A stretch of DNA of 64,000 nucleotides from the NCBI GenBank assembly GCA_963932465.1, contig OZ010799.1, positions 283,598,083-283,662,082 of the forward strand, given 5' to 3'. The DNA is from Maratus speciosus (Eukaryota; Arthropoda; Arachnida; Araneae; Salticidae). Shown here piece after piece: positions 1-13,707 of the stretch; the stretch's first letter is position 1, and each line of letters starts with the position of its first letter. The notes beneath the pieces were generated by a model. It made no database searches. It worked only from the letters and a program-made list of their open reading frames with translations, and was not told where the DNA came from. The position numbers and the translations under genes are program-made.

Positions 1-1413
1 TTCACCTATCTTTTTACGAAGCACAAATTCCGTGCAATTTTCCAACACTAGACAGTAATTTAATTTAACGGCAAGTTATCTGAAAAATCCCTTCTCTTCT
101 TCATGCATGATGTTACGAGGATAAAATTTCCGCGTGTAAAGTTAGCAAAATCGTTACCTTTACTGCTTGACATAAAAAAAAGATAAAATGTATTAATGAT
201 TTGACTATGATGACATGAAATTGTATTAGTCGTTATTTTTTATCATCAAGTTTAGTTTTATATTTAATCTTCTGGAAAAAATATACTTATTAAATTATAA
301 CCTGCATTGACTGCCATTAATTTGTAATAAAATTGTAATAAATATTCAAGAAATATGTCCTACTTTCTAAATTAACTAGTAAATCTCCAATCAGAAGCCT
401 CAACGTCAACTCTGCAAGTCATTGTTTTTAGACGCACTTTGGTAATATTCAATTTCCTGCAAACCGCAAGTTAAAGTTTTCAAATTATGTAATTATTTAT
501 AAGAATAAAAAATACGAAGTTTTCCGACATTAGAAGCATTAAATTAAAAACGTTTTTATGGAAGGATGTTTTGAAATTTTCATGAGCTGCTAATTCTGGT
601 ATTTTTTAAAAATAATATAGTAGATTTCTTCTGGGGGGCTGCGCCCCCACTGAACTCCTTGTGGTCTCATTAATTTACATATGTAACTTTTTATTGATTG
701 CGCTAATGGTTATCGCAAATCTTAGATTTATTTTTACACTTCCGAGCCTTATTTTTCAATACTGGTGGACATAAAATGATTTACATTGACGTATATTGAT
801 AGATATTAAAAGTTTAGGTTTTATGAATGAAAATGTAACTTCCTTTTAAAGATAAATTAATTTTCATCCATATTTTCTGAAATGAGGCGGCATTAAGAAG
901 TAACTCACGTCAAAAAATACTTTATTAGGCAATCTACCTAATGCTTTGTTTTTAAGAATGAAAATATTTATATATTTATTTCCCGATGCAATGACATCAT
1001 TTTCGACAGCGATAATTTTGCGGTGTATAATTTTGGCATTTACTATATATTTGCTTTTCAAAAGTTTTTTTTTTTTCTCATTGAAATTTTCGATTAAAAA
1101 TTAACATTTCTCTTAGCTGTGTACAGACGATAAATCATGAGATATTAGTAGCATTTTTTTTTAATAATTAGAATTAATATCATAACACAAGCCCCTTTTA
1201 TTTCAACCTCAAAGCGTATTCGTTTTAGTTTTGATATATGAGATCAAATTCACCTTATTTTCGTATTTTCGTTTTATTTCCAATATGAAGACGTAATCAT
1301 GTCCATTTTTTATTTCATTTTCCTCTTGCACATGAAAATCTTTCAAATCAAAATTAACTGTTTATGATAAATTATAATTCCGGGATCAAGTTTTCTTGGC
1401 AACGGTAAAAAAA

Positions 1414-1492
<79 letters not shown>

Positions 1493-1777
1493 AAATTTTA
1501 TAGGAAAATGTCGATTTATTCCTTATGAAAATAATGAAGTTTTTAATTTAAAAGAAAAATATTTGAACAAAATAAATAGTCTTTCTTTATTTCTGGGGTA
1601 AATTCCATCTATATGTAAAGACACAAAGGCATTAATTCGTCTCTTTTGACTTTGATTTGACCTTAAACAATTACACATACTTTCACATTTACGATATTTT
1701 TAGGTGTAGTACCGTTGCTAGGTAACAGTTAAAAGAAAATAAAAACAATGAAATATGTGCTTTTAAAAAAGGTAAAT

Positions 1778-1813
<36 letters not shown>

Positions 1814-2744
1814 CTATTTTTTGGGGGGGGGGGCACATATAAAATCCTTCCATAAGTTATACTCCGAATTTGAAAACTCTAACAAATGTATACACAAAAT
1901 TTCTAACTAATATGAATAATGTATGATTCTAATTAGGAAATTTCATCATCTATAATTCACCATTTAAATCCTTCAATCATATGAGCCATTTCCTTTCAAC
2001 ATATAAAAAGGGAAAAATTGTCTGACTTGTTAATATAGGAAAGCATTAAGTCGTAAAATAAAATGTTCTATATATTCCGAACGAATGATCCAAATTTAAC
2101 CAAAAACTATCCAGCTAAATCATGGGATTTTTCCAACATGCATCCTTAATTTTAAGCTAATCGGATTCTTTTTACGGCAGTTATCGCGAACAGACAGACA
2201 GACAAACGGAAACCAAAACTTTTCGTGTCTCCACAATAAGCCTTCACTGACGTTTCGGCAATAAGCTCCAATGTATCTTAAAATCCATTTGTGAATAACC
2301 ACATAAGAAGAAGATTCTTACAAACATAACTGTATTAGCTATGTATTATAGATACGAGGAAAAAACAGAAAAGATAAGAAAAGGTGAAATATCACACCTC
2401 GAATTTCATTGCCACTGAAGTGCGGAGAAAAAAACAGCAGCTGTTAGATTGATAATTATGTATTTTTTAAATTTATGATTAAAAATATGCTTATAGCGTA
2501 ATTTTAAAAACTGAAATCGTAACAAATTTTGAAATTAATACAAACGTTTAATTTTTCCATTATATTAGGAGTATTCGGTAAAGTGGAATTTAACGGGAAG
2601 TCATAGTTTAAAAATGCTAATATTAAATTAAGTTTTAATAGTTTTTTTAATAATTAATTTTTAATGCTGGTAGATTTCTAAACATAACAACAACAACAAC
2701 AAATAGTGCTGAATGCGCTGCAATTTTCCATTTGCCTTTTTAAA
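1..2744. other. AT-rich spacer with no recognisable gene
   Basis: I see no gene here; the short open frames have no recognisable motif. The stretch holds a poly-A/(AT)n tract near 1.41-1.49 kb, a second (AT)n tract near 1.78-1.81 kb, a G-run near 1.82 kb and a GGGGGC-TGC-GCCCCC hairpin near 633-648. Near 2,150-2,215 the wording 'taatcgg...gcgaacagacagacag' resembles the distal tail of RTE/CR1-type retroposons and may be a small relic. Confidence 0.5.
1408..1488. repeat. Poly-A followed by (AT)n microsatellite
   Basis: A run of about 23 A is followed by an uninterrupted (AT)n tract of nearly 60 bases. It may mark the tail of an old retroposed sequence, but no body can be recognised upstream. 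Confidence 0.9.
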
Positions 2745-4020
2745 ACCTTGAAATCAAATTCTATAAAAAATTTTATAGGTTGCAAAGCATTTATTTTTCT
2801 AATAACACTATTAATGTATTGTAATACCACTATTTAATATAGTTTTCATAACAACACCACAGTCATAAAGGAATTTTTTAAATAATTTTTTTGCTGAATG
2901 GATTTTATAGATAGGGGAGATAAAGACAAATGAGATATGTTGTACATTTCCTAATATAAAAGTGAAAATTCATGATGTTCATGGAAGTTGATTGGTTCAT
3001 GTGGTTTTGTCTTATAGAAATCAATTTCTATAAAAATTTTATACGTGGAAAAGCATATATTTTTTTAAAGCACTATTCATTAATTGCAATACCATAATTT
3101 ATACAGCTTACATAACAACACCACAGACTTAAAGAAATTTTTTGTATATATATATTTTTTTTTTTTTTACTTTATGTGTTTTATTGATTGGGGAGATAAA
3201 AATAAATGAGAGATGTTTTACATTTCCTAATATAAAAAGTAAAATTGCACGATGTTCATGGAAGTTAATTGTTTCATGTGTTTGTGTCTTATAGAAATCA
3301 ATTTCTATAAAAATTTTATATGTTGCAAAGCATTTATTTTTGTAATAATACTATTTATGAATTGCAATACCACTATTTAATATAGCTTTCATAACAACAC
3401 CACAGACTTTTTTTTAATTATGCGTTTTATAGATAGGGAAGATAAAGACAAATTAGATATGTTTTACATTTCCTAAAATAAAAAGGGAAAATTCATGATG
3501 TTCATGGATGTTAATTGGTTCATGCGCTTGTGTCTTATAGAAATCAATTTCTATGAAAATTTTATAGGCTGAAAAGCATTTATTTTTGTAATGAGACTAT
3601 TCATTAATTGTAATACCACTATTTAATACAGCTTTCATAACAACACCACAGACTTAAAGGATTTTTTTTTTATTAATTTTTTTGCTTTATGTGTTTTATA
3701 GATAAGGCAGATAAAGAAAAATGAGAGATGCTTTACATTTCCTAATATAAAAAGTAAAATTCCATGATGTTCATGGAAGTTAATAGGTTCATGTGTTTGC
3801 ATCTTATAGAAATCAATTTCTATAAAAATATTATATGTTGCAAAATATTTATTTTTCTAAGAATACTATTCATGAATTGTAATAGCACTATTTAATATAA
3901 TTTCCATAATAACATAAAGGGTGTTTTTTAATAATTTTTTTGCTTTATGAGTTTTATAGATAGGGGAAATAAAGGCAAATGTTTTACATTTTCTGTCATA
4001 AAAAGTGAAATTTCATGCTG
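2745..4020 (+). repeat. Degenerate tandem array, about 265-bp unit, five copies
   Basis: The phrase 'caatttctataaaaa' and its variants recur near 2,755, 3,022, 3,299, 3,545 and 3,814, giving spacings of 267, 277, 246 and 269 bp. Each unit also carries the same ordered words, including 'ataacaacaccacag', 'ttttatagatagggg' and 'gatgttcatggaagtt'. Copies differ by many substitutions and small indels, so the array is old. No coding potential is conserved between copies. Confidence 0.85.
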
Positions 4021-4811
4021 TATAAATTTCCAAATGAAGCAAAAAGATGAGGTGTTGTATCCATATATGGATTGATTAGTGCCAGTATAGCATAAACAAT
4101 ATTGCACGTACTACTGTATTTTGATACAGCCCCTCTTCTTTTTGCTTTCTTTTCGGAATAACGGATTTTGAGCTTATTCTAGAAAAGGTAATTTTCAGAC
4201 TTTTCCAACTATATTTTTCAGATTTTTACAAAAGCTGCTTTATACATTTAGCTAATACATTATGCAAATTATATTTTGTTTACATTTGGGCATGCGCAAT
4301 GAATCATTATTTAGTAAAACTGCTTATTTTTCATACAATTTGTAGTATTTTTTCATTCTGATCGCAGGGTATTTTGTGCAATGTTATTTGTCATATTTTC
4401 TGAAAAGAACTTTTTTTTATATTAAGAACTCTACAAATTATAAGCAAAAAACTTTGCAAAATTTGGGACTGTTTTTATAAAAATTTTAATTTCTCTACGA
4501 ATATACATGCTATTCTTATAAAAATGAACACAGTTTATTACAATAAGGCACTTAATCATAATCTACAGTTTGAACGCTTTTGCTACATTAGTTTTTACAG
4601 GGTTGTCCAAAAGATATTCGTTCTTTTTCAATTCGTTGACGGTTCTCTATGTGGTTCGGGAAAAAAATCCTCACGGAAATGTATGACCTGTACTATTCTG
4701 TTTACACACCTGGAGTGTCAGGATAATTCCTGGAGTATTTTTCTAGATATTTAAGAAAACGTCAAAAATCGCAAGTGGCCGGTCACCTTTGGCCCTTTGG
4801 TAAATGAGATA
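4021..4811. other. Spacer with no recognisable gene
   Basis: AT-rich sequence with no recognisable gene. The 76-codon frame at 4,524-4,754 has no family motif and looks like chance. Confidence 0.5.
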
Positions 4812-5024
4812 CCCAGCTAGAAAAAGTTTTCACTTTCAGTTTCAATATGTCAAAAGTGTACATTATTTGTACACATTATCTTAATTTTTCATGCATAAAA
4901 AAGTGCATATTCTAAGGTTTCAAAAACTGTGCAAATTTTTTGAATAAATTAAACGCATATTCTATGTTTGCAAAATCTGTGAATTTTTATGCACAAAAAA
5001 GTCTGTATATTGCAATTATAAAGG

Positions 5025-6060
5025 ATGCCAAAATTGACCTGTTTCGTGGGTTTTAAGATTGGAAGCTCTCCTTTAAAAGGAAAATTCACAGTTCCTCTTG
5101 CTCTTATATTTAATATAGTCTGCGTGCCTCGAAAAAAATTTACTGTCTTTCAGAATCGGAGAAAAAAAATCTTAGTTTATAAAAATTCAAAATCCGCTAG
5201 GAGGAGTGAGATTTCACCGCCGATTGAATTAAACATTGTCTTGAATCACCTGTTTTAGATAATTTATTTAACACATAAACATTAAAAGTAACGGATTTAA
5301 AAATTAATTTCCGTAGAGTTTTTTATGGATAAGAACCCACCCTCTCCTCAGCCGAAAGTTTTTAACAGCTCTTTCTGTTGGTGTTTAATTTTTTAAGTTA
5401 TTTGAAAAGATAAAAATAAAAAATACTATGCCTTTCAAAATCGGAGAAAAATGAAATTTTGTTTGTTAAATTTGAAAAGCTGGAGGGAAGTGGCCGGTTA
5501 TCGCAACCTGAATTACACATTGCTCCTTGAAAAATCCCTTTTAGAAATATTTTTAACACGTAAACTTAAAAAAAGAATGAAAAATTAATTTTCACGGTGG
5601 AATTAAAAGGACCCCCCCCCCCCACTCTCAAATACAAAATTCGTAGCTGTACTTTCTCTTAAACTTTAATTATTTTTAGTTACTGGAAAAGAATAAATTT
5701 GCTGTGTTTCTTTCAAATTATAGAAAAAAAAATAGCTTAAAAAATTTCAAAATCCGAGGAAGGGAGAACAGATGTCCCCGTCGGGCTATCGCAGCATAAA
5801 TTCAACACTGTCTTTGTCCACCCGTTTGAGACAAATTTTAACAAATAAAACTAAAAAAATAGAACTAGAAATTAATTTCCATAGAGGATTTCCGGGGAAA
5901 GGACCCCCACTTTCCCCAATGTAAAAATCTTATCTGTATATTCTCTTTGTATACATTTTTTTAAATATTCGAAAAAAAATAAATCTACTGCGTTTCTGAA
6001 AATCGGTCAATAGAAAATTTAGTCAGTTAAATTTCGAAATTGAAGGAGCGCTTTTTCATT
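5025..6060 (+). repeat. Degenerate tandem array, about 280-bp unit, 3.5 copies
   Basis: The anchor 'aaattaattt(t/c)c' recurs near 5,301, 5,582 and 5,859, with spacings of 281 and 277 bp. It is followed each time by similar words such as 'ggaaaggaccccca' and 'tttcaaaatcggagaaaa'. A leading partial unit gives the 77-codon frame at 5,025-5,258, which I do not regard as a gene. Confidence 0.8.
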
Positions 6061-6139
6061 TAAGAAATATATTCATAACAATCAAATTGAAAATATGTAT
6101 AATTGATCCAACCTATAAACGCTAAAGTGTTAAAATCCG

Positions 6140-6990
6140 GAACAGAGATATCATAAGTTCACCCCGGTCGCCTTCTTGGAATTCTTCTTGGCGTGAAAAC
6201 CCCTTTTCGGCCAAGTAGTAAATGTCGCCAAGCACCGGTTTATACGCATGTTTGGCTTAACGAAAATAAAATGTAAATAATAAACAAAATTCGCTAAACT
6301 GGCAATCACTAATTCTTGTATGAGGGTTTCGCGCACATTTACCGAAAAAAACATCGCCGAATTCAGCATTTTTCGCGGTATAGCATCCTCAAAATTCAGC
6401 AGTTCTCGTATTGTAGCAATCTCAAAATGTAAAAATCTCTTAAAGCAACAAAATATACATAAAATTACCAACATACCTTAACAGACATCGGCTTTCTTGA
6501 AACCTCCAGCACAAAATATCTCTCATAACACCACCGTCATTTTCAAAAACAGGCTTAATACGCATTGACACGCTATAAACAAACCTTCCTTTCTTGTCAA
6601 AATTTCCTCATCTTTCTTAATTACTTCAGCACGAGAATTTAAACGAACTTCAGAAACTATAGTCAATGAAATACATCCAATAAATTTAACATAAAAATAA
6701 AAAGACAACCATAGAACACGATATCAAAATACATCCACAAAATTCTAAGCTTCTCAGGGGTTGCCAGAACACGACACGTCACAACACACACGTCACACGG
6801 GGTTTCCATATCGAGTTTGTCATATCCGTAAACACCGCCAACACGCCAACAAAAAATCGCCAAACAATTCAAAACAACAACGGCTGAGGGAAGATACGGC
6901 ATCTATGCCAAATCCTAACCACCAACTGAAATTGATACATTCTATCCAAAATACGCTTCACAATTGTTTATTTCGCTGCAAAAAATAATT
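6140..6990. other. CpG-richer block of unknown origin
   Basis: This block has visibly more CG dinucleotides than its surroundings. It contains a 107-codon minus-strand frame (6,474-6,151) and overlapping shorter frames on both strands. None has a motif I recognise. It could be a relic of a captured exon or of an element end. Confidence 0.3.
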
Positions 6991-7399
6991 CAGACTAACC
7001 ATTCATTAATCAAAGAAAATTTCTCTAATGAAGCATATTAATCAATTCATATTCTGTTATTCATTACCCATAAAAAAAAAAAAAACAATGTTAAATTATC
7101 CTCGTTAATTGAAACTTGGAGAATAATAATAATATCAGGGCGCCACAGGTGACTATTTTTATATTCTCTTCGCAACACTATTTAAATAAATAAATAAATT
7201 TTATAGTATATTTCTCTTGCATATGTTGTCAAACTGTATACCAAAGATTGTTACTTTGAGAAAGTGGTGAGAGGTAGAATTAAAAAATAGTCTCGTGTGG
7301 CAGCACTGTAACCGATAAATTTACCATCTACCATATAAAAATATCAACACACAGCAGATTCAACTTCATCTTTCATTAACCGCACCTAAATTCATATCC

Positions 7400-7485
7400 G
7401 AGTACAGCTCCATTGGCAAGGCTGGTAGCAAGCTCGTTTCTCAAACCCCAGTTAGTGAGTTCGATCCTTCTTGGAGGAAAAAAAA
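7400..7485 (+). repeat. tRNA-like fragment (possible SINE head or tRNA pseudogene)
   Basis: TGGCAAGGCTGG fits the polymerase III A box with one mismatch. GAGTTCGATCC, about 40 bases downstream, fits the B box with one mismatch. It is followed by a G-poor, A-rich stretch. I could not fold a convincing acceptor stem, so a functional tRNA is unlikely. Confidence 0.3.
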
Positions 7486-7837
7486 TGACATAATTCTCCC
7501 CTACCAATAACTACAAGTGCTTCTGAAATGCTCAATAGATGGCACCACCGCCGCCTGTTTTTTAGCACAATACAATTAGTGTACTTTTTGTATATAATAT
7601 AGTTTATGCACAATTCAGTTTGCACATTTTATGCATAATCAACTGTGCCAAATACGCTCAGAATTTGTGCACTTATTTTTACACTTTTTTTACAGACTTT
7701 TTCTGGCTGGGGATATGTAAGATATATAATAAATAAACAGGAAATAAAAAAAATGAATATCTTAATAAATAAATAAAATAAAAAATAAGGAGAAATAATA
7801 AAAATAAATATATACAAAAATAAAAAATATATAATAA

Positions 7838-10578
7838 CTAGCAAACACCGCGGCTTTACTCGCGTAATATTTGAAATATGCCAAGGGGTATTTATATGTC
7901 TAATTTTTATTAAAAGGTACTAACTAAATTTTTATTTTATTAAAAGGTGATATTTTATTTTATTAAAAGTTTTTTTTTTTTTATTAAAAGGTACTTATTA
8001 CTTTTAGGAATAATTCAAAAATTACTATTTAAAACACAGTTTGATTAAACATCATTATTACACTGCATTAGGCATAAGTGAGACTTAAACTAATAAAACT
8101 AAATAAAACTAAATAAATGATAATTTAGAAAATATTTTGAAACTTTTATGCTCAATTAATACGCTTATTTCAGTATTCATTTGAAGTTTTGTATTTTTTA
8201 GAAACCATCTTCTTACATCTGAAAATAACCATCATGTCAAATTCCAAGTCCTACCACCTCTCTCAACATAAAGAGATATGTTGAAATAGGAACTGTCACC
8301 ATTAATTTGCCAACATTAATTTTGAAATCGGTTTGTTATTTCCTAATATTCCACAGAAACGTAAATTAGAAAGCTTTCAAAGGTCTTTTTTAGAACGTTT
8401 GTTGTTCCTGGGAACCCCAGGTGGTAGAATCATTTGCATAAAATATAGCCCGTGTAGGATCAGAGACTGTTACCACTGATTCGCAACTATTACTTTTATA
8501 ATCGGTTTATATTCCCTGGAATTGCATAGAAATCGTAATTTAGGATTTTTTAGAATGCTTTTCGCACCTCCCCTTCGCTTCACACCTTTTTAATTCAAAT
8601 TTATTTTCGACAGTCCTTCGAGAGCATTTATATTTTATAAGTAACTACCATGCCATATTTAAAGTTTCTAGCCTCTTCAGTATCACAGAAATCGAAATTT
8701 AGGAAGTTTTTAGCTCCTGCAACCCTCTGGTTGTAGTGGCACAGACATAAAATACAGCTTATGTTTGAGCAGGTTCTATCACCAACAATTTGTCATCATT
8801 ATTTTTTTAATTGGTCTGGTATTTGATAAGATTGCATAAAAATTGTAATTTATAAAGCTTTTCGCTCACTTCAGCTTTTTAAATTTAGAATTTTCTTCCG
8901 ACTGCTCTTAGAAAGCAGTTGCATATTGTAAGTAAATACCATGACATACTTCAAAGTGTTAGACCCCTCAGTTGTGCAAAAAACGCAAATTAGAACATGT
9001 TTTGCTTTTGCAACCCTCAGATGGTAGTGACAACGACATAAAATATAACCTATGTTATAGCAGGGGCTGTCACCATTGATTTGCAACCACTACTTTTGAA
9101 ATAGCTTTGGTATTTCTGAGATTGAATAGAAATCGCAATTTAGAACGTTTTTAGAAAGCTTTTCGCGCATTTTCACCCCTTTTTAAATTTCTAATTTTTT
9201 CGAAACTGTTCTTAAAGATCATTTATATGTAATACATATGTACCTTGCCTAATTTTAAGTTGCTAGCCCCTACCGATCACAAAAATCGAAATTTAGAACG
9301 CTTTTTTGCTCCTGCAACGTCTAGGTGATAGTGATACCGACATAAAATAGCGTCTATGTTAGAGCAGAGGCTGTCAGCATCAATTTCCTACCATTACTTT
9401 TCAAATGAGTTTGATTCTTCCAGAGATATTGCTGACAAATCTGCATTTAGAAAGTTTTTAGAACGCTTTTCGCGCATTTTGCTCCAGCATCTCCTCTGGG
9501 GTAGTGGAAAGAGATATAAAATATAGCCTATCTTGGAGGAAGATCTGTCACCATCATTTTTACACCATTATATTTGAAATCGGTTCAGTATTTCCTGAGA
9601 TTGCTTAGAAATCGCAATTTAGAACGTTTTTTACAACGCTTTTTGCACATTTTGACTCCCTTTTACATTTCGATTTTATTAGGAAATGTCCTTAGAGATG
9701 ATTGCTTTCTTATAACTAACTACCATTCCAAATTTCACGATTCTAGGTCCTTCCGTAACGCAAAAACCGCAATTTAGAATTATTTTCCCCTGCACCCCCT
9801 TTGGGGTAGTGGCACCGACGTAAAACATAGCCTATGTTGGAGCAAGGGTTGTCACCATCATTTTGACACCAATATTTTTTAAATCGGCTTGGTATTTCCT
9901 GAGATTATGTATAAACTACCATTTAGAACGTTTTTTAGAACGCTTTTTGTGCATTTTCACCCCTTTTAAATTTCGAATTGTTTAAGAACCGTTCTTAGAC
10001 ATAATTTATATCTAATAAATAGCTAATATTTCAAATTTCATATTTCTAGGCCCTTCAGTAACACATAAATCGCATTTCTAGAACATTTTTTGCTCCTGCA
10101 CCCCCTTTGGGGTAGTGGCACCAACATAAAATATAGCCTATCTTGGAGCAAGCGTCGTCACCATCATTTTGACACCAATATTTTTTAAATCGGTTTGGTA
10201 TTTCCTGAGATTATGTAGAAACCACCATTTAGAACGTTTTTTAGAACGCTTTTTGTCCATTTTCACCCCTTTTTAATTTCGAATTGTTTAAGAACTGTTC
10301 TTAGACATAATTTATATCTTATAAGTAACTAATATTCCAAATTTCATGTTTCTAGGCCATCCAGTAACACAAAAATTGCATTTTTAGAACGTTTTTTGCT
10401 CCTGCACCCTCTTTTGGCCAGTGGCGAGGAATAAGATATAGACTATGTTCTAAGTTGGACTAACACCATCATTTTGATACCATTACTTTTGGAATCGGTT
10501 CGGTAGTTCCAGAGCTTACCTCCTATAAATAAACAATTTTTACCTCTTTATAATAGGAGTATAGATGATGAGTATAGA
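7838..10578 (+). repeat. RTE-like retroposon tail array, copy 1
   Basis: It starts with the head CTAGCAAACACCGCGGC and TTTACTCGCGTAATATTTG. It then contains diverged units of about 306 bp built from a fixed order of phrases: 'tttagaacgttttttagaac', 'cattttcaccccttttaaat', 'aactaccatgccaaatttca', 'ttttgctcctgcaccccctt', 'gtggcaccgacataaaatat' and 'atcggtttggtatttcctga'. It ends with 'acctcctataaataaacaat' and 'acctctttataata'. That ending resembles 3' ends of RTE-type LINEs in arthropods, which is recollection and not a search result. No reverse transcriptase is present. Confidence 0.75.
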
Positions 10579-13500
10579 CTAGCAAACCCCGCGGCTTTGC
10601 TCGCGTAATAGTTGAAATATTCCAAGTGATAGTAGCATGACTATTTTTTATTAGAAGAACACTTTTTTGGAATAATTCAAAAATTACAAATTAAATCACA
10701 GTTTGACTAAACTTCATTATACAAATGAAATAGACAGAAATGAGATTTTAATTAATAAGAAGAACTAAAACTAATTCCAAATAAATGTTAATTTAGGAAG
10801 TATTTGAGACTTTTAAGCTCATTTCAGTATTCATTTGAAGTTTTGAATTTTTTAGGAACCATCTTAACACATTTACATCTTAAAATTAACCATCATGTCA
10901 AATTCCAAGCTTCTTGTCTAACTGTCTGCCAACTCTCTGGTGTTAGTGGCACCAACATAAAATGCCGAAACAGCGGTGAATTAGAATGTCTGGAAAAATG
11001 TTGAAACACAGACTGTCACCATTAATTTGCCAACATTAACATTGAAATCGGTTGGTATTTCCTAATATTTTATAGAAAACGGAATTTAGATGTTTTTAAC
11101 GGATTTCTTGTTGTTCCTGCCAACCAGGTGGTATTGACACCGGCATAAAATATAGCCCGTATAGGATCAGGGGCTATCACCCTTGATTTGCAACCAATAA
11201 CTTCTGTAATCGGTTTATTATTTCCTGAGATTCCATAGAAATCGTAATTTAGGACTCTTTTAGAATGCTTTTCGCTCCTTCCCTTCGCTTCACCCCTTTT
11301 TAATTTCGAATTTATTTTTGACTGTTCTTAGAGGACACTTATATTTTATAAGTAACTACCGTACTATATTTAAAGTTTCTAGCCTCTTCAGTACCGCAGA
11401 AATTGCAATTTAGAAAGTTTGTTGCTCCTGCAACCCTCTAGGGGTTGTGGCATCCACATAAAATATAGCTTATGTTTAAGCAGGTTCTATTACCACCAAT
11501 TTGCAACCATTATGTTTAAAATCGGTTTCGTATGTCATACGATTGCATAAAAATCGTAATTTAGAACGCTTACAGAACGCTTTTCGCTCACTTCATCCTT
11601 TTAAATTTGGAATTTTCTTTCGTCAATTCTTAGAAAGCATTTGCATCTTTGAAGTAATACCATTCCAATTTTAAAATGTTAGACCCCTTCAGTAACACAA
11701 AAAACGCAATTCAGAACATTATTTACTCCTGTAAACCCTAGGTGATAGTGACAACAACGTAAAATATAGGCTACGTTGGAGCGGTGACTGTCACCATCAA
11801 TTTGAAACCATTACTTCTGAAATCGGTTTATATTTCCTGAGATTGCGAAGAAATTGCTTTTTAGAACGCTTTTGGCTCATTTTCACCCCTTTCAAATTTC
11901 AAATTTTTACGGAACTCTTCTCAGAGAACATTTACATCTCATAAGTAATTACCACGCCAAATTTCAAGTTGCTAACCCCTTCAGTATCACAAAAATCACA
12001 ATTTAGAAAGTTTCTTAAAATACAACCTTAAGGTGGTAGTGACGCCGACATGAAATTCATCCTATATTGGAGTAAGGGCTGTCATCATCAATTTACAACC
12101 ATTTCTTTTGAAATCAGTTGGGTACTTTCTGAGATTGCGTAGAAATCGCAATTTAGAACGTTTTTTTAGAACGTTTTTCGTCCATTTTCACACCTTTTAA
12201 ATTTTGAATTATTTAGGAATAGTTCTTAGAGATCATTTATATTTTATAAGTAACTACCATGCCTAATTTTAAGCTGCTAGCCCCTGCAGTATTACAAAAA
12301 ATGCAATTTAGATCGTTTTTTTGATCCTGCACCCCCTTTGAGCTACTGTCACCGACATGATATAAGCCTATGTTGGAGCGAGAGCTGTCATTATCGTTTT
12401 CATACATGTTTAAATCGGTTCGGTACTTCCTCAGATTGCGTTGAAATCGCAATTTAGAAAGTATTTTAGAACGCTTTTTGTTCATTTTCACACCCTTTTA
12501 AATTTCGATTTTTTAGGAAATGTTCTTAGAGATCATTTGTATCTTATAAATAACTGCCCTGCCTAATTTCATGATTCTATGCCCTTCAGTAACACAAAAA
12601 TCTTAAGTTAGAGCGTTTTTTGCTTCTGCAACCCCTTTGGAGTACTGGCACTGACATAAAGTATGGCCTATGTTGAAGCGAGGGCTGTCGCCATCGCTTT
12701 CACACCATTTTTTAAAAAGTCGAATCGGTACTTTCTGAGATTGCGTTGAAATCGTAATTTAAAACGGTTTTTAGAATGCTTTTCGCACATTTTCACCCTT
12801 TTTAAATTTCGAATTTTTTAAGAAATGTCCTTATCGATCACGTTTATTTAATAGGTAACTACCATGCCAAATTTTCATGTTTCTATGCCCTTCAGTAACC
12901 CAAAAATCGCATTTTCTAACGATTTTTTGCTCCTGCACCCATTTTTAGGGGTAGTGGCACCGACATAAAATGTAGCCTATGTTGGATTAAGCGTTATCAC
13001 CATCATTTTGATACCATTATTTTGGAAATCGGTTTGGTGCTTCTTCAGATTGCGAAAACATCACCATTTAGAACGTTTTTTTAGAACGCTTTTTGCGCAT
13101 TTTCACCCCTTTTAAATTTCGAATTTTTTTAGAAATGTTTTTAGAGATCATTCATATCTAATAAGTAACTACCATCCCAAATTCCATGTTTCTGGGTACT
13201 TTAGTAACACAAAAATCGCAATTTCGAACTTTTTTGCTCCTGCACTCCCTTCAGGAGTAGTGGCACCGAATAAAATGTAGCCTATGTTGGATTAAGGGTT
13301 ATCACCCTCAGTTTGACACCATTATTTTTGAAATCGGTTTGATGCTTCTTGAGATTGCGTAAAATTCGCCATTTAGAACGTTTTTTAGAACGCCTTTTGC
13401 GCATTTTCACCCCTTTTAAATTTCGAATTTTTTAAGAAATGTCCTGGGAGATCATTAGTATCTGATAAGTAACTACCATTCCAAATTTCATATTTCTAGG

Positions 13501-13707
13501 CCCTTCAGTAACACGAAATCGCATTTTTAGAACGTTTTTTGCTCCTGCACCCCCTTTCGGCCAGTGGCACGGAGATAAGATATAGCCTATGTTCTAAGTT
13601 GGAGTAACACCATCATTTTGATACCATTACTTTTGGAATCGGTTCGGTAGTTCCAGAGCTTACCTCCTACAAATAAACAATTTTTACCTCTTTATAATAT
13701 TAATATA
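10579..13707 (+). repeat. RTE-like retroposon tail array, copy 2 (divergent subfamily)
   Basis: A second head CTAGCAAACCCCGCGGC follows directly on the TTTATAATA tail of copy 1. The 5' leader differs from copies 1, 3 and 4: it has 'tagtagcatgactatttttt' where they have 'tatttatatgtctaattttt'. About nine units of roughly 306 bp follow, and the same 'acctcctacaaataaac...tttataatatt' tail closes it. No coding region is present. Confidence 0.75.

Larger units (their letters stand above)
4812..7712. mobile_element. Candidate 2.9-kb non-autonomous DNA element with short inverted ends
   Basis: The left end reads CCCAGCTAGAAAAAGT. The right end near 7,696-7,712 reads, as reverse complement, CCCAGCCAGAAAAAGT, a 16-base match with one difference. 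Weaker similarity of AAGTGTA and GTGCA words continues inward on both sides. The interval contains the 280-bp tandem array and a CpG-richer block. No transposase was recognised and no convincing target duplication is visible, so the link between the two ends is an inference. Confidence 0.35.

Noticed and set aside
633..650. GGGGGC-TGC-GCCCCC hairpin considered as a Helitron end
   Set aside because: No CTAG (CTRR) follows at the required distance and no TC start could be paired with it.
7400..7485. Functional tRNA gene
   Set aside because: A and B boxes are imperfect and no acceptor stem forms; at best it is a SINE head or pseudogene.
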